In this document: in pieces, positions 47,981 through 59,702 of the stretch
Layout: each line of letters opens with the position of its first letter
Position numbering within the stretch: position 1 is the stretch's first letter
Origin: Hetaerina americana
Lineage: Eukaryota; Arthropoda; Insecta; Odonata; Calopterygidae
Direction: 5' to 3'
DNA: 64,000 nucleotides
Assembly (NCBI GenBank): GCA_022747635.1
Contig: JAKTNV010000017.1
Location: forward strand, 186,001 to 250,000
Made by a program: the position numbers and the translations under genes
The notes under the pieces: model-generated
Told to the model about the DNA's origin: nothing
Database searches by the model: none
What the model saw: the letters and a program-made list of their open reading frames with translations, nothing else

Positions 47981-48782
47981 CACCAACCACAGTCCACCAT
48001 CATTTCTCCTGAGATACATTCTATATCTGTTTTACAACGGCACAGCGATTTGGTTTCAGTCAGGTCCAGAAAAGGATTTGTGATTAGTTCATATCTCATG
48101 AATTTAATACTTTCCTTGACCACTCATTACCTCCTAAACGTGCACATAGTGTGTATAAGCAAACGCCAATCGTAAAACATGCCATCTTATTTATTCAGAA
48201 TGCTTTACACAGTTGTTGCCATTACTATGGATACAACTGGAAGAAATATAAGGAACTCTAAATATTTCACTGTTTCATTAATGGAGAAAGAGCTCTAAGA
48301 CTATGGAAATTTGTCACCTGACCCGATAATCTCGAATAAAACCTGAAATGAAAGGCGCACTGCACTGATGTCCTACCGCTGCAAAGCTCTAAAAAAAATT
48401 TCCCAGCTGACTGTGAACTCTATTGACCGAAATATCAATACGGGAGTTTCTTCCTCCGCGTCTGCTTATTATAATTATAGAATTTAGCATTATTTATCCT
48501 TTCCACAAATCCAAAATATAGGAGTTATTGACTAATGGCAGTATTCAACGACCTATTCACTTATCATAAATATGATCGCAGAGCGTTATTAAGCCCTTTC
48601 TTAAGACCTTTTTTGTTTAGAGATGTGTACGAATTATAATTGTACTACGTTTAGTTCTTGAGAGACTACAAGTCAGAGTTAGCGTAGGGTTCCTGTTAGT
48701 ATCATATAAATTCCAGCTCATCGGTAGTTTGGTTAAGCTCCAGCAGTCAGTTGATTTTTTTTTAACGGTGGTTATTGTTGCT
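47981..48782. other. AT-rich spacer, nothing recognised
   Basis: No frames above 60 codons or repeats of note. Confidence 0.45.
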
Positions 48783-49430
48783 AGGTAGTCTACTTTTAAA
48801 GGTGGTTTTGGATCGACACAAGCTTTACTTGCCTACATTCCTTAACCCATTTCTTAACCCCTTGCCCAAGACATAACCCCACTACTGACTGCCGCTCCTG
48901 TTGTTCAAGTCTCAGATCCATAGGAAAGTGACTCCATATACGGTAACGATACGATAAGTGTTATCCGATATCTAGTGTAACACTTATTGACTCACTTCCC
49001 TATTTGTACGTTAGTGCTATTCACCAGAGGTAGTTTTTTTTCCTTTGAGAAAGTTTTCTTCGCCATTCCTCCTCACTATAATGTATACCTATTGCTTCTT
49101 CCATCACTAGAGATTCTGTTGCCTGAACATCAAAGAAGTTCTACTTGATTCAGTGTCTTTCCTTATTCTTGCTTGTAGACTATCTTTCCTTGTTCGACGA
49201 CCATTCCATTACCTTGGTCTTAATCATTTTTATCTTAACATTGCACTAGTATCCTTTTTAGGTATTTTCTCTTTTCTGAAATTATAACCATGTCGTCGGC
49301 GAATCGCAGCATACGTAACCTTAAACCGCGGATTCATACGCCAATTTTTTCCTTGATCACGCTAATTGTCATCTCGAAGTACATACTAAAATGAACGAAA
49401 ATAGGCAATGAGCAATGGATTTATTAGTCC
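48783..49430 (-). mobile_element. RTE-type LINE, decayed, with reverse transcriptase core (copy f)
   Basis: The 3' end at 48783-48840 matches the family tail (GTGTCGATCCAAAACC then ACC...GTAGACTACC, hairpin decayed). Upstream on the same strand, codons 49303-49271 read FADDMVIISEK, the metal-binding Asp pair of the reverse transcriptase palm (the FADD form of the YxDD motif), preceded by a run like KEKIGV and GLRLRMLR. Many stops and frameshifts separate the pieces. This is the only copy in the window that keeps the catalytic motif. Confidence 0.7.
49271..49303 (-). pseudogene. Reverse transcriptase FADD catalytic motif remnant
   Basis: Minus-strand codons for F-A-D-D-M-V-I-I-S-E-K. The Asp codons are at 49295-49297 and 49292-49294. 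It is a short readable island inside a decayed LINE. Confidence 0.7.
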
Positions 49431-52170
49431 ATATTAAAATTCTCCTTGACGAGTCCATTCCATTTTACTTATTACTCATTTCAACCATCCGTTGGAACTA
49501 TTCGGTACTGTTAACTTCATTCCGAATTCCTAAATTTATGTCACCCAATTTTCTCTCGATTGCCCGGAACAAAATGAAATAATACCACCACCCTGGATAT
49601 GTACCACCTTCTTCCAGTATAGATTTCCAAGTTAATTCTGACATCCGTTTGGCTTCTATCTAAAGTTAAAGCGGAATTCCCTGCCAATTCAATATTCCCT
49701 CTTTAAGTGTATTACGTCAAAATTTGAATACGGCCCATGAAAGAGGAGTGGTATATTGCCACGTAGCTTTCATCTGAAGCCTGCTCGATACTGAAGTGGA
49801 AACGGGCAAATAGTTTTGGAAGGGATGGCTAAAAATGGGAGAAAAATCTTTGGTTCTCAAAAATGTCCCAAGGCTTGCACGGTAAATTTTTCACTTTGGT
49901 AAATTGTAACGAGTTGAAACATTAAAAATTGTGCATCGAGTGAAGGACACCAATATTTTGATGAAGCAGCATGCTTTTCAAATTAAACTTGAAATAAATG
50001 TTTGTTCACTACTTCAGCTTAATGCGGCATTAATCGCAGAAACAAATATTCCCACTTACATCAAAATAAGTAAGTAGATTTCCCCAAGAGAATTCAACGG
50101 AGAGGAATTATGAATAAATTAAAATAGATAAAAAAACGAGTGGTTTTCCATTTTCTCGCCAAACGACCAACAGATGTCAGCCTCAAAGTTTCTGAGATCA
50201 TAAAGACCAATACGTCATAGCGATAAAAATCATCTTCTGTCGCAGTATTCCGGTAACACATTGGCTAGAACTGCACTTCTCGGAAAATTTAAGGAAGCAT
50301 TCAAGAAGAGGGAGTCAGCATCTGCACGATTGCCGAGATATTTTAAAAGACCGACCCACAGCCGGATCGGGAGCATACTTTTGATTTAAAATGCGTTTCT
50401 TTCTATCCGAAAATTAAAACTAGGACCGGCGTCGTCGTCTCCAAGTCCTTCACTCAATTCGGCCTTCGCTTCATTACCGTCTAGTCGCTTGGTCGGGCAT
50501 TCTTATCAAATCGAAGAGTGGAAACCGAAGAAGCCATAGAAAAGACCACGAGTCCCTTGCACGGGTTTCTTCTATTCACGAAAACATGACCGTGTAGAGT
50601 ATCCACCAAATTGCATCCAGCTTTCAGGTACACTCCCGAGAGCAGAAAAAACGAGGATCAGTGAGAAAATTACTTCGATTTAACATATTGATGCCGAACT
50701 TGTGTACTCGTTGAACGAAATATCACGGTTCAGATTGATGCTTATTCTCCCGGAAAAAAATCAAAATAAAAATAAAGAAAAAATGTGTTTGTTTGCTTCG
50801 AGAAATTTTTCATAAGCCGCTTTAATTTCAAAAAAAGACTAAAACCAGTGGCTCTTGCGGTGACTTTCGAAGCTCAATTTTATTCCAATCCTTTGATACG
50901 CATTTAGGTCACTTGTGCCACGGGAGGTGAGCACCACGTGTTCAACTGCTCATTTCACATGGCGCGAGCAATTAAAGTCTCACTTGTTCCTTCCATCATT
51001 TTCTCCGAGTGAATGCGCCCAGCTCGCTTAGCTTTCAATGTACGTCTTCCCCTACCCAACTTACCGACCCCCTCGAGTCGCTGACATTAACATATGCCGC
51101 GGAGCAACAATTTTTCGCTTTCTTCCCACGTATGTACGTATTTACTGAAATGCTTGAAATAAGAGGATGTACACCCACCATGGGACCTTATCTCTTCACC
51201 CTAAGGAGAGGAGAAATTCTTCGCCATTTTGTTCTAATTAAAGTGTCGTCTCAGCATCCATGATTGCAGAGATTTTTCCCCCTCGTAATTATAACTCCTA
51301 TAAGTGCAAAACTGACAACCACACCGCCATGCCATGTATCTTTTATTAAAGCTATCCTTCGTCGCTGGGAAAGAAAAAAAAAGCCATGAGTCCACGAAAC
51401 GAAACTGTCGGGAGATTAGTTTTTTTCGGGATCCCAAGAGTTGCATAGGACACGAAAATTTCACTTCCATCCAAAAGCCTTATTTCCATAATAGGTACGG
51501 CTGCTTGGTAGCGCGAAGATTCGACGAGATTTGAGTTGAGTGATGAAGGTCGTCACCGTATCCATGAGAGAAGAAGTTGGGTTGACTTCGGAATACGCCG
51601 AGGCATGCATTTACTAAATAACGCGGGTACGAGGACAGGGACATTCCTCGCAAATGTACGGTCTCCTCGTCTGAAGGAGACCCCCCATTAAGGCCGATTG
51701 GGATCTTATGTTTAAAACATTTCCACACTGAAGCAAAAATATAGGAGTCACGCGGGATACCGTGAATTCGAAGCTCACAAAAATACGGCAGTGAAAAAGA
51801 GAAGTAGACAAAAGGGTACCTTAACAAACTCATCAATCATGCAAGATTTGTGTGACTCACCTAAGGGCTCCTAATATCCTGAAAAGTAGGTATTAAAACG
51901 TTTATGTCGTCAAAAGCACCCCAAAGAAAAATGTAAGCTACTGAGTGAACCGTTCTCGTGTCCAGTGGTTTCGCACACGGAGTACAAAAATGAGAATCTT
52001 CGCGGGCGAAAAATAAATCTTTTGGCCTTTGCTCAGAAGTGCGCTGAAATAGAACAAAATAAATCCCTTCAGCAAGAGGAAGAAAGGAATACGATAGGAA
52101 TGTTATCCGTTGATAATAATCTTCAATTTTCAAAGATCATAAAAGAAAAAATGAATTAAATTTACAGTTT

Positions 52171-52172
<2 letters not shown>
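49431..52172. other. Spacer, nothing recognised
   Basis: May include more of the decayed LINE up to about 49800, though no motif was readable. Frames at 51009-51836 (60-118 codons, both strands) are not recognisable. Confidence 0.45.

Positions 52173-52255
<83 letters not shown>
52173..52255. repeat. (AT)n microsatellite
   Basis: About 82 bp of uninterrupted AT repeats, the longest in the window. Confidence 0.97.
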
Positions 52256-52256
<1 letters not shown>

Positions 52257-52278
52257 AATGTATGTAATTGTATTGTAA

Positions 52279-52341
52279 TTTTGTGTCCACTAGTGCTAAA
52301 TTGTATATAATGTATACAATTTAGCACTAGTGGACACAAAA
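52279..52341. repeat. Perfect palindrome, 29-bp arms
   Basis: Arms 52279-52307 and 52313-52341 are exact inverse copies around TAATG. The right arm continues into the ribozyme-like repeat at 52342, so this is probably a fold-back at the junction between that repeat and the (AT)n array. Confidence 0.92.
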
Positions 52342-52415
52342 AAAATAAAAGAAACTCACTAGGTTTCGAATTTTCGGTGGTCGCAGCCACCTTCCCTCTC
52401 TTCCTTGAGAGACTA
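52342..52415 (-). repeat. Hammerhead-like repeat, copy iv
   Basis: Minus strand: CTCAAGGAAGAG, AGGGAA, stem GGTGG (52387-52391) and CCACC (52376-52380), then GAAAATTCGAAACCTAGTGA and a T-rich tail ending GTGTCCACTAG. It is nearly the same as copy v at 28576-28700. Confidence 0.55.
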
Positions 52416-52435
52416 CACTGACTATAGAGACCCTA

Positions 52436-52584
52436 TACTGACCGGAGGGCCCAGGTTCGATTCCCGGGCGAGCGCCTGCAACTCCAGCCCCCCTCTCTGG
52501 GCGCCTGCAGCTCAACCCAAGCTATGTGATTTTTCGGGCACCAAATCTTCCTAAAAACCGTAACCGGCACAGGCAAAGGAACTG
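52436..52584 (+). mobile_element. tRNA-derived SINE, family A (copy 3, 5' truncated)
   Basis: B box AGGTTCGATTCCCGGGC near 52453, then a body ending CCTAAAAACCGTAACCGGCA and GGCAAAGGAAC, matching copies 1 and 2. The A-box half is missing. It abuts the ribozyme-like repeat. Confidence 0.75.
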
Positions 52585-53835
52585 GCCCCCTTACCCTAAT
52601 GTGTAATTCAAATCGCCGTCGACCTTAGTACTGGGTGAACTCTACCATCAACATAGTAGCACATTAATGTGCTTGCAATTTACAACGTAATTAACACATT
52701 ATTTAACAACATAACCCTTCGGGTTGATTACTGTGTTTATGGTTCATCAAACCCTTCGGGTAAATATATGTTAGTTATGACTGTTTACATGTATTGGCTG
52801 AGAGTACAATAAGAAGGCCCGCAAGACAGTTAAAGGAGGAAACAAGGAATAAAATAATTACATCCGAAGGGCAAGAGTCGAATATGTCAATCATACGATG
52901 AGACATGTGAATGTAGTATTTAAGAAGAAACTACGAATCTAGTTAAAAAGAGATCGAAAAGGAAGACTCCAACGAGTATAATAATTAGATTAGTACCTGC
53001 TGATGATAGCGTCCCATATTTATCATGCTCTGTTCCTGAAGATTGAAAATATCGATCACAATATTAATTTCAATACACCCAGCAATCACACTCAAACTTG
53101 ACTCTCCTTATCTGCCTAAAGAATATAAAATTCCTCTTAATCGTCTGAATTCACAGTATTAGACACCTAATATTATTTTCAAAGCTGGAATAAACTGTAG
53201 ATCCAGTTTGGAATTCGAATGAGATCCATGTTAACATGTGTATTACAGGTAAAAATTAGAGCTCTTCAATTTGTATAAAAAAAATTTGATTCCATAATTG
53301 AATGAGGGAACTATCAAGGAAAGTGAGCAAACTTTTTGCTATCGATCATTCCAAAAGGCTGCGGAAGGGATCTTTTCGGAATTTAATCGTCGCAGATACG
53401 CAGCAAGGAATTAAAGAGGTTGATGAAGTCATAATAAAGTTAGAAAGAGAGTAGAAGGTAATTGCAGCCAACAGACTCAGAGTTTTAAACGGATGTTGAT
53501 GACGACGATGGGATTTCAGTAACCAAGAACACTTTCAAAGCGCCCTCAGCTATCGCGACGTCCTTGATAAAAACTGGCGCAGCACGCTTCTAATCCCCTC
53601 AAGGGTGCGATAAAGAGGAAATGCCAACCACCATACAAGCAGCGACACGACTATAACTGGCAATGAGGGAACTTTGGCGAAGAAAAAATTAACGCGGTGG
53701 ATTTGAGGTTTTCAGCGACGATAGTAAAGATATGGGAATGGGATATTTAAGCCTCTTCCATTTTAAATTCTTATTTAGCCGTAAAATCAAGCAAGGAAAA
53801 TCTATCAAATGACTGCACTGAATCTATCCCCATGA
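52585..53835. other. Spacer, nothing recognised
   Basis: The words CCCTTCGGGT occur twice near 52708-52761 as a small local repeat. No gene recognised. Confidence 0.45.
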
Positions 53836-54027
53836 AGGCATACAAAAACATGGCTTTTGATTGAAACAGCGAGGGAGTTACTCGCCAATCAAGTAGGCCA
53901 GGAAGTCAGGAGTAAATACATAAATGCGGAAATAGATAAATTACAGAAACAAAGAATAAAGCAATACGTCACTCCGACTGGCAAACCCATTATAGATCCA
54001 ATACCGAAAGAGGCTAAGTCACGCTAA
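53836..54027 (+). CDS. Unrecognised open frame, possible decayed coding fragment
   Basis: 63 codons open from a stop at 53833 to TAA at 54025-54027, reading TARELLANQVGQEVRSKYIN then AEIDKLQKQRIKQYVTPTGK and a short end. The composition (balanced charged and polar residues, a likely amphipathic helix) looks protein-like and unlike the compositional frames elsewhere, but there is no in-frame ATG at the start and no family match. It could be a transposon remnant, an exon, or chance. Confidence 0.15.
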   Translation, partial: RHTKTWLLIETARELLANQVGQEVRSKYINAEIDKLQKQRIKQYVTPTGKPIIDPIPKEAKSR

Positions 54028-54420
54028 GGAACTTGCTAAACGTCAATGAATCGAACGAAAAGGAGATGGAGCAAATATACTGGGCATGACCGCATTCCTT
54101 TCATTTTAGAATGGGCACTAATAATTAAAATTGAAAAAAATGCTGTAAAAATTACTACAGAATTGATATCTGAAGATTCATAGATGCATTTGCTGGTACA
54201 ATTCATAATACCACCACAGTTTGCCACCCTAGAGCCTCTACTACCATGCGGCTACACTCTATGGAAATTCAAATAGAACATAATAATTAGTTGCATACGC
54301 CCCCAGTAGAGAAACCGTCTCTGAGAAACCAAAGCATAAAGTATATAAATAAGCCGGGTTTTATTTATGAAGAAAAAAGGCTACATGGCCTCTTTTACAA
54401 TTTTTTATTTTATAAAAATT
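54028..54420. other. AT-rich spacer, nothing recognised
   Basis: No element was recognised between the open frame and the SINE cluster. Confidence 0.45.
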
Positions 54421-54572
54421 ATAACAAGGATTATGACTCAGAGTGCCATAGGTGAAGGAGGAAAATCCCGAGGACATTGCACGGTCATCATCGAGGTCGG
54501 TGAAAATTCCGCCCCAACAGGGACATGAACCCTAAGGTTGCAAGCCCAAAACTCTACCAACTCAAAAATACA
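54421..54572 (-). mobile_element. tRNA-derived SINE, family C
   Basis: Minus strand head: TTGGTAGAGTTTTGG (54546-54560, A box) then GCTTGCAACCTTA and GGGTTCATGTCCC (54520-54532, B box), clearly a tRNA relative. The body runs on for about 100 bp (GGGGCGGAATTTTCACCGAC then CGTGCAATGTCCTCGGG), so it is a SINE rather than a tRNA gene. Single copy in the window. Confidence 0.7.
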
Positions 54573-54579
54573 GGAGTAG

Positions 54580-54905
54580 TAGTAATTTTTGTGGGAGGCA
54601 ACCGACAGCTAATGTCGTTTGCGCCATTTAAAGATGGATGGGAAAGGAGGGGTGGAGAGAAACCCGGCGTCGGAATTAGCCTACTCTTGTCGAAAGGCGC
54701 CAAGGGGTCCGCAGGTTAACTTCCCATCCAACGGACGACGTACACACTCAAAGTGCTCTCCACAAAGCACCTCAAGTAGGGATCGGGATACCTATGAAAA
54801 ATATTTGTTGTCTCCAGGATTTGCACCCGAGCCCTCTCGGTGGGAAACCTTTACTTTAGCCACCGTACCATACCAATCCTCAGCAATACAGGAAAATAAG
54901 CAAAA
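54580..54905 (-). mobile_element. tRNA-derived SINE, family B (copy 2)
   Basis: Minus strand: A-box-like GGTGGCTAAAGTAAAGG and B box GGTGCAAATCC (54817-54827), then a long body with GTTGGATGGGAAGTTAACCT, GGCGCCTTTCG and CGACGCCGGG, ending in an (ATTACT)-like tail. The more complete of the two family-B copies. Confidence 0.65.
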
Positions 54906-54949
54906 TAGTAGGGGGCGATTACAATAAAATCAATACGAGAGCCCCACTC

Positions 54950-55570
54950 CGAACAAGGAGTGACGCATGTCCACGAAGCCATTACCTTGGTACACCTCGT
55001 TCATCATCCACGGGTGAAAAGGGTAACACGATCACGCTCGTCAAACTATCCCGAAGGTTACCCGGCTACGAAAAGACCCTGAAGTAGCCTATCAGGCTGC
55101 CAGTGAATGTGTCCTCTTCCGCTTCGGATCGCCTCTCGGCCGTCAGCTGTTTAGTGACCGCGTCACGACACGCGCCTTTCTTAGTGAAGTCCGGCGTATA
55201 TTAGATGGCGGAGGAAGGTAAAGGGGGGGAGAAAGAGAGAGTAGGGGAGTGGCGACGCAAAAGCGTTATTAACTCCCGGATGCACTCTAAGTGGGGATGA
55301 AACAGAGTACGGAATCCTCATCTTCCCACTCCTAATCCGCCCCATCCATACCGCTCACTGATGACCCGCCAGGGATGTGGGAAATACGTAGGAGCGACGG
55401 TGGCACTCGGGGTAGGGGGTAGGGGCGAGGAGGGTGGGAAAAACTTTTCAATATTGCAAAGTAATTGCACGGATAGGGCACGCTTCGCCACTGAGGGAGG
55501 TCGATCGATTTTCTCGAGCGAAATATGCCACGTTCCATCCGGAGTTGCTCGTGCAATAGAGATACAGGTA
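54950..55570. other. GC/CpG-rich block
   Basis: CpG-rich from about 54970, with TTAGATGGCGGAGG near 55201 (resembles a YY1/PHO-type word) and a G7 run at about 55223. Minus- and plus-strand frames overlap without preference. A possible promoter region with no traceable gene. Confidence 0.4.
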
Positions 55571-58500
55571 CGATGGATGACTATGCTACCCCCGGAGGGC
55601 TTTCTATAGGTATATCTAGATGCGCTACATCTAGATTATAAACCGTGCCAAAACTGATTTTTTTTCGACCTCTCTTTAAAACTGGAGTGTTTTCGATAGA
55701 CTTAAAAATTATAAAACTGCAACACGAAATTCTAAATAAAGACACGCAGCGTTTGTTAAGAGAAAACTTCGGAACAACGCTCAAAAATGTTTTTGATGGA
55801 AGATGCATTTTTAAAACCTGACTCTGTCTAATTTTCTTGAACACGTCAACCTAAAGCTTCCCCCGCCCAAGACAGGACCACGTCAACTGATTTTAATTTA
55901 CACGCATCAAGCACTTAAGTTAACACACGTGCGCCTTAAGGAGGTTCATGCATGAATTCACTTGCCCAAGCAAATTTTGAAACTCACCATGCACTTAGTT
56001 GATAAAGCAGTACATTGATTGTGCTGAAAAAAGGACTTTATGCCGTAAAGTTACCATTAATAGTACTTGAAAATGACATTCTTTTCAAGAGCTCATATGA
56101 GAGTCAATAAAGACTCTTACTATGACATACATTATATATTTTCAAAACGCCTCAAAGCATTTTTCAGGATGAAAACTTTAAATTCATCGTTTTAAAAAAA
56201 ATAATAGAAAAACTTTAAAGGTATTTGCAAGTAATCACGTTTTTCTGCACTTCAATCTTGCAGCGCTATTTTCAGTTAGTCATTAACCTTTCTTTGAGTG
56301 CTATATATAAACATACACTGATTTTTTCTCAGAATAAACAATATATTACTTTCACTGTCCACGGAGAACTAATCCAAAAAGCGATACTTATTTGAATCAA
56401 TATGCTATTTTACCCTCCAAGACCATGAATTTGAAAATATTGGGTTTTTACCAGTACTATTTCCACAGAGCAGCACGGGAAGGTATAGATATATCCTCTT
56501 GCAGAAACAAAAATAACATTCATAATCCATTATGTAGGTTTTAACTTGTGTATTCCATCATATATTAAATAATATTTCTATTGAAGATACCATCGTTGTC
56601 CAAATGAGTTAAATATACTCTTTTGAAGGGGGTAATCGATAAAATAACGTGAAATGAGCAGTTGTTAAAACTTCACATGGCTGAAACCCTTAAGACATGG
56701 AGTTGGGAAATTTTTCAGAGCACCTAGGATGAAGGCAGACCCAAAAGGAAAGCAGAATAACGTTGGTAGTTTTGCCTTCAAGTCTAACTTCCAACATATT
56801 TTAATATAATATGTATTATAATGTGATAATTGATTTTAATAAGTGATGAGTATTGGTTTCTTCCCTAACACAGAACGTTGTGCATCTGTGGGCTCAGTTT
56901 CATAATACGCAAGATTTACGTATTCCAAAAATACATATATTATTATCATATTTCAGTACTTGGCATTTTCGCAGTATCAATTACCCAACATTCAGGCTCC
57001 CTGCTGAGAAAATTATAATTTTATGATACTTCCCGCAATATTATTGTAGACAGCTGTTCAAAATTTTTCATTGAAGCAAGAGATTTCACACTTAGATTTC
57101 AATATGATAACATAGATCTTTTGCTGAAATTACTCAAATCTTGATTAAATCTCTGTCACTTGCATTACATTACGTGTTTTTGGTCTTTTACCAAGAGCAT
57201 TTACTTCTTTGAAAGACAAAATTCCTTATGTAATCATGGGAAAATTTTCTTATTCGAGCATGCTTAACGCCAGGCGAAAACGTTTGATGCGGAGAGACTT
57301 TGGTCCAGAATTTAGGAGAAAAGACACTCCGAGCCCTGCTCCAGTACAATTTTCACTCGCACTGACTGAAAGTTCTCTCGGAAACCTAGACTCGCCCAGA
57401 TCTGACTTTTTCGCGATAGCCAATGAAAACCACGCGCGTCCCATTATACCCCTCGTTCACCTTGCATATCCGATATACATGGCTCGGGGGAAATCAAAAT
57501 TTCTCATTAGCTCCAAACTTCATCCTGTACCTGAAATGACCTCGGGCGACGCCCGAATGAGTCTGAGATCCAGTCCCAGAAACCCATGTTTAATCGCTAT
57601 GATTTCTGTGATCCATCACGGGAGCAAGACCCGATCAATGGAAAACATTTATCTTTTCCAATTGGTTTTCTATTAACAACAGAGAAAAAGTTGAATATAC
57701 ATCAGACGTGCCAAAAAATGCCAACAAAATGAAAGGCTTTCATGTTTTTAGGATTTTACGCTGGAACGTTGAAAAAAACCAAACGTCAAAAACGCATGCT
57801 GCGCTCGAGTTTCTTGTTACCAAGCGTACGATGCGAATTTCTTTTTTATCCACGTGAGACCAACAGCTTTGACGGCCACCCTCGGATATTGAAAACAAGT
57901 GCAAAGTTCACCACTCGTATATTTCATGGTTTTTATCAAGCTGAGTGCGTTTTAATAGATATTTACTCTTCACGAGGCACTCCTGTTGTTCATTTCAAAA
58001 ACTTTCTTCATAAGTTCGCTATGAACATTTAAAGTACAGCTAATTGTTTCCACAAATAGCCTTATCTTCTGAAAAAGCAACTGTTCTTATTGATTTTATT
58101 CCGCAAACTATCAGTGCAAACTCTTTATCTCGTAACTAATGATATATTTGAAGCAAAAACTAAATCTCAGCTCAATAAATACGGATACATCGTTAGAAGG
58201 ATTTGATACTTGGATGTTTCGTAGCTACAAAAGTAGGACTGGGGCCGAGCGGTGGAACAAGTATCCAATGGACTGTATGAAACTTTGTGAAGTTCCTCAT
58301 CTTATATGCAACAAAGAAAAGAATATCTTAGAGAGATAAAGCATTAATTTCCTTTGAATGCATATTTTGATAAACTTACCGGATGTTAAAAGTCGTGAAC
58401 AGTAATTTACGAAAGAAATTCTGTGCTCAGAGAAACGTATCAGCAAAATATTTTACAAGTAACAAGGTTTTCATCCCGTCTACAGAGTTTTTCCTGCGTG

Positions 58501-58615
58501 GGTTTTTACTAGCTGAGAAATTCCACGCTCTCCCTAGCTTTTCCCACAAACCTCATTATTTGCTTAGACTTTCCTTATTTTATTTTTCTCTATCTTCACT
58601 GACATTTTAATATGA
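55571..58615. other. AT-rich spacer
   Basis: Holds the unrecognised frame at 57236-57676, listed separately, and two shorter same-strand frames (57742-58032, 58139-58339). No repeats recognised. Confidence 0.45.
57236..57676 (+). CDS. Unrecognised open frame of 146 codons
   Basis: From the first in-frame ATG (57236) it reads MGKFSYSSMLNARRKRLMRR and continues to FQLVFY before a stop. It contains no domain, signal peptide or repeat that I recognise. A frame this long is near the upper end of chance for 64 kb in six frames, and codon choice does not look clearly constrained. It could be an exon of a lineage-specific gene or chance. Confidence 0.15.
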   Translation: MGKFSYSSMLNARRKRLMRRDFGPEFRRKDTPSPAPVQFSLALTESSLGNLDSPRSDFFAIANENHARPIIPLVHLAYPIYMARGKSKFLISSKLHPVPEMTSGDARMSLRSSPRNPCLIAMISVIHHGSKTRSMENIYLFQLVFY

Positions 58616-58801
58616 GTGTGTGTGCATGTGTAGGTGTATTCTTAATTTATATATGCATATGTATGTATGACTGTATGGGTGTATATGTGCGTAATTATGT
58701 ATGTGCATGCATGCATGTATGTATGTTCATGTGTGTATGTGTGTATGCATGTGTGTGAGGATATGTATGTATATGTGTAGGTATGTGTATGCATATATGT
58801 A
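58616..58801. repeat. TG/TATG-rich microsatellite (left part)
   Basis: Degenerate GTGTATG, TATG and CATG units. The repeat resumes at 59733-59760 on the other side of MLE-4, so it was one locus before insertion. Confidence 0.9.
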
Positions 58802-58831
58802 CAGGGTTCGTCCGGAAAATAAGTGTACTGA
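58802..58831 (+). repeat. MLE-4 left terminal inverted repeat
   Basis: 30 bp starting CAGGGTTCGTCCGG, exact inverse of 59703-59732. Confidence 0.95.
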
Positions 58832-58997
58832 TATTTTCCCGCCGCTCCAGGCGCGCCCAGCACCGCTCTGACGGGCTGCGATTGGAGGGGGGTATTTTGG
58901 CAAGCGACGCTGAAAAAGGCAGTCGGCTCTGAGCTGTGGTGTAGTGAGGAGCTCTGTTAACGCGAACCTCCACGCTCGACCCACGTCACGGAACGCG

Positions 58998-59660
58998 ATG
59001 CCGAAGTTTTTGGAGCAGCGTTATTCCATCAAATTTGCGATAAAGCTTGGGAAATCATCTACCGAAACTGTCGGTATGATTAACCAGGCTTACGGGGAGT
59101 CAGCCATGTCCAGAAACATGATCTTTCGGTGGCACAAGATGTTCGTGGAGGGCAGAGAAGAGGTCGACGACGAACCACGGCCTAGACGCCCATCAACGAC
59201 ACTCACCGACGAAAATGTGCGAAAAGTTCGCGATGTACTGAACTCTGATCGTCGTCTTAGTGTTCGGATGATAGCAGAGCAGTGTAATGTGCCTCAACAG
59301 GCTTCGAAAACGAGTCGCCCGCGTCCGGCCAGCGATCAAAAACATCTGGCGGCTGCATCACGACAATGCGCCGTCTCACAACGCGCTTGTCGTGTCGGAC
59401 TTCTTGGCCAAGCACGGCGTGGCAACGCTGCCGCACCCGCCCTACAGCCCGGACTTGGCACCACCGGACTTCTTTCTGTTCCCGAAGATAAAGAGGAGTT
59501 TGAAAGGAACGCGATACGGGACTTAGGACGCCTCAAAGAGGCCGTGACGACGTGTCTTCGAGAGGTTCCCGATGATGCCTTCGCGGGAGCGTTCCAGGAA
59601 TGGGAACGCCGCTGGAACAAGTGTATCGACTCACAAGGGTCCTATTTTGAGGAATATTAG
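58998..59660 (+). pseudogene. Mariner transposase with internal deletion and frameshifts (MLE-4)
   Basis: ATG at 58998 starts MPKFLEQRYSIKFAIKLGKS, the helix-turn-helix region, on to RRLSVRMIAEQCNVP near 59290. The segment with the first catalytic Asp (about 380 bp) is missing. The sequence then continues in another frame: LRKRVARVRPAIKNIWRLHH, D (59362-59364), NAPSH, then YSPDLAPPDFFLF with the last Asp at 59467-59469, spacing D34D. Near 59515-59526 a second frame change returns to the first frame for LKEAVTTCLREVPDDAF to the C-terminus GSYFEEY and stop at 59660. The original frame happens to stay open throughout, so a hybrid 220-residue product is possible but would not be catalytic. Related to the MLE-1 transposase. 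Confidence 0.88.
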
Positions 59661-59702
59661 CTTAAGATATGTAAAAGTGTAATACATTTTTTTTTCCTGA
59701 GC

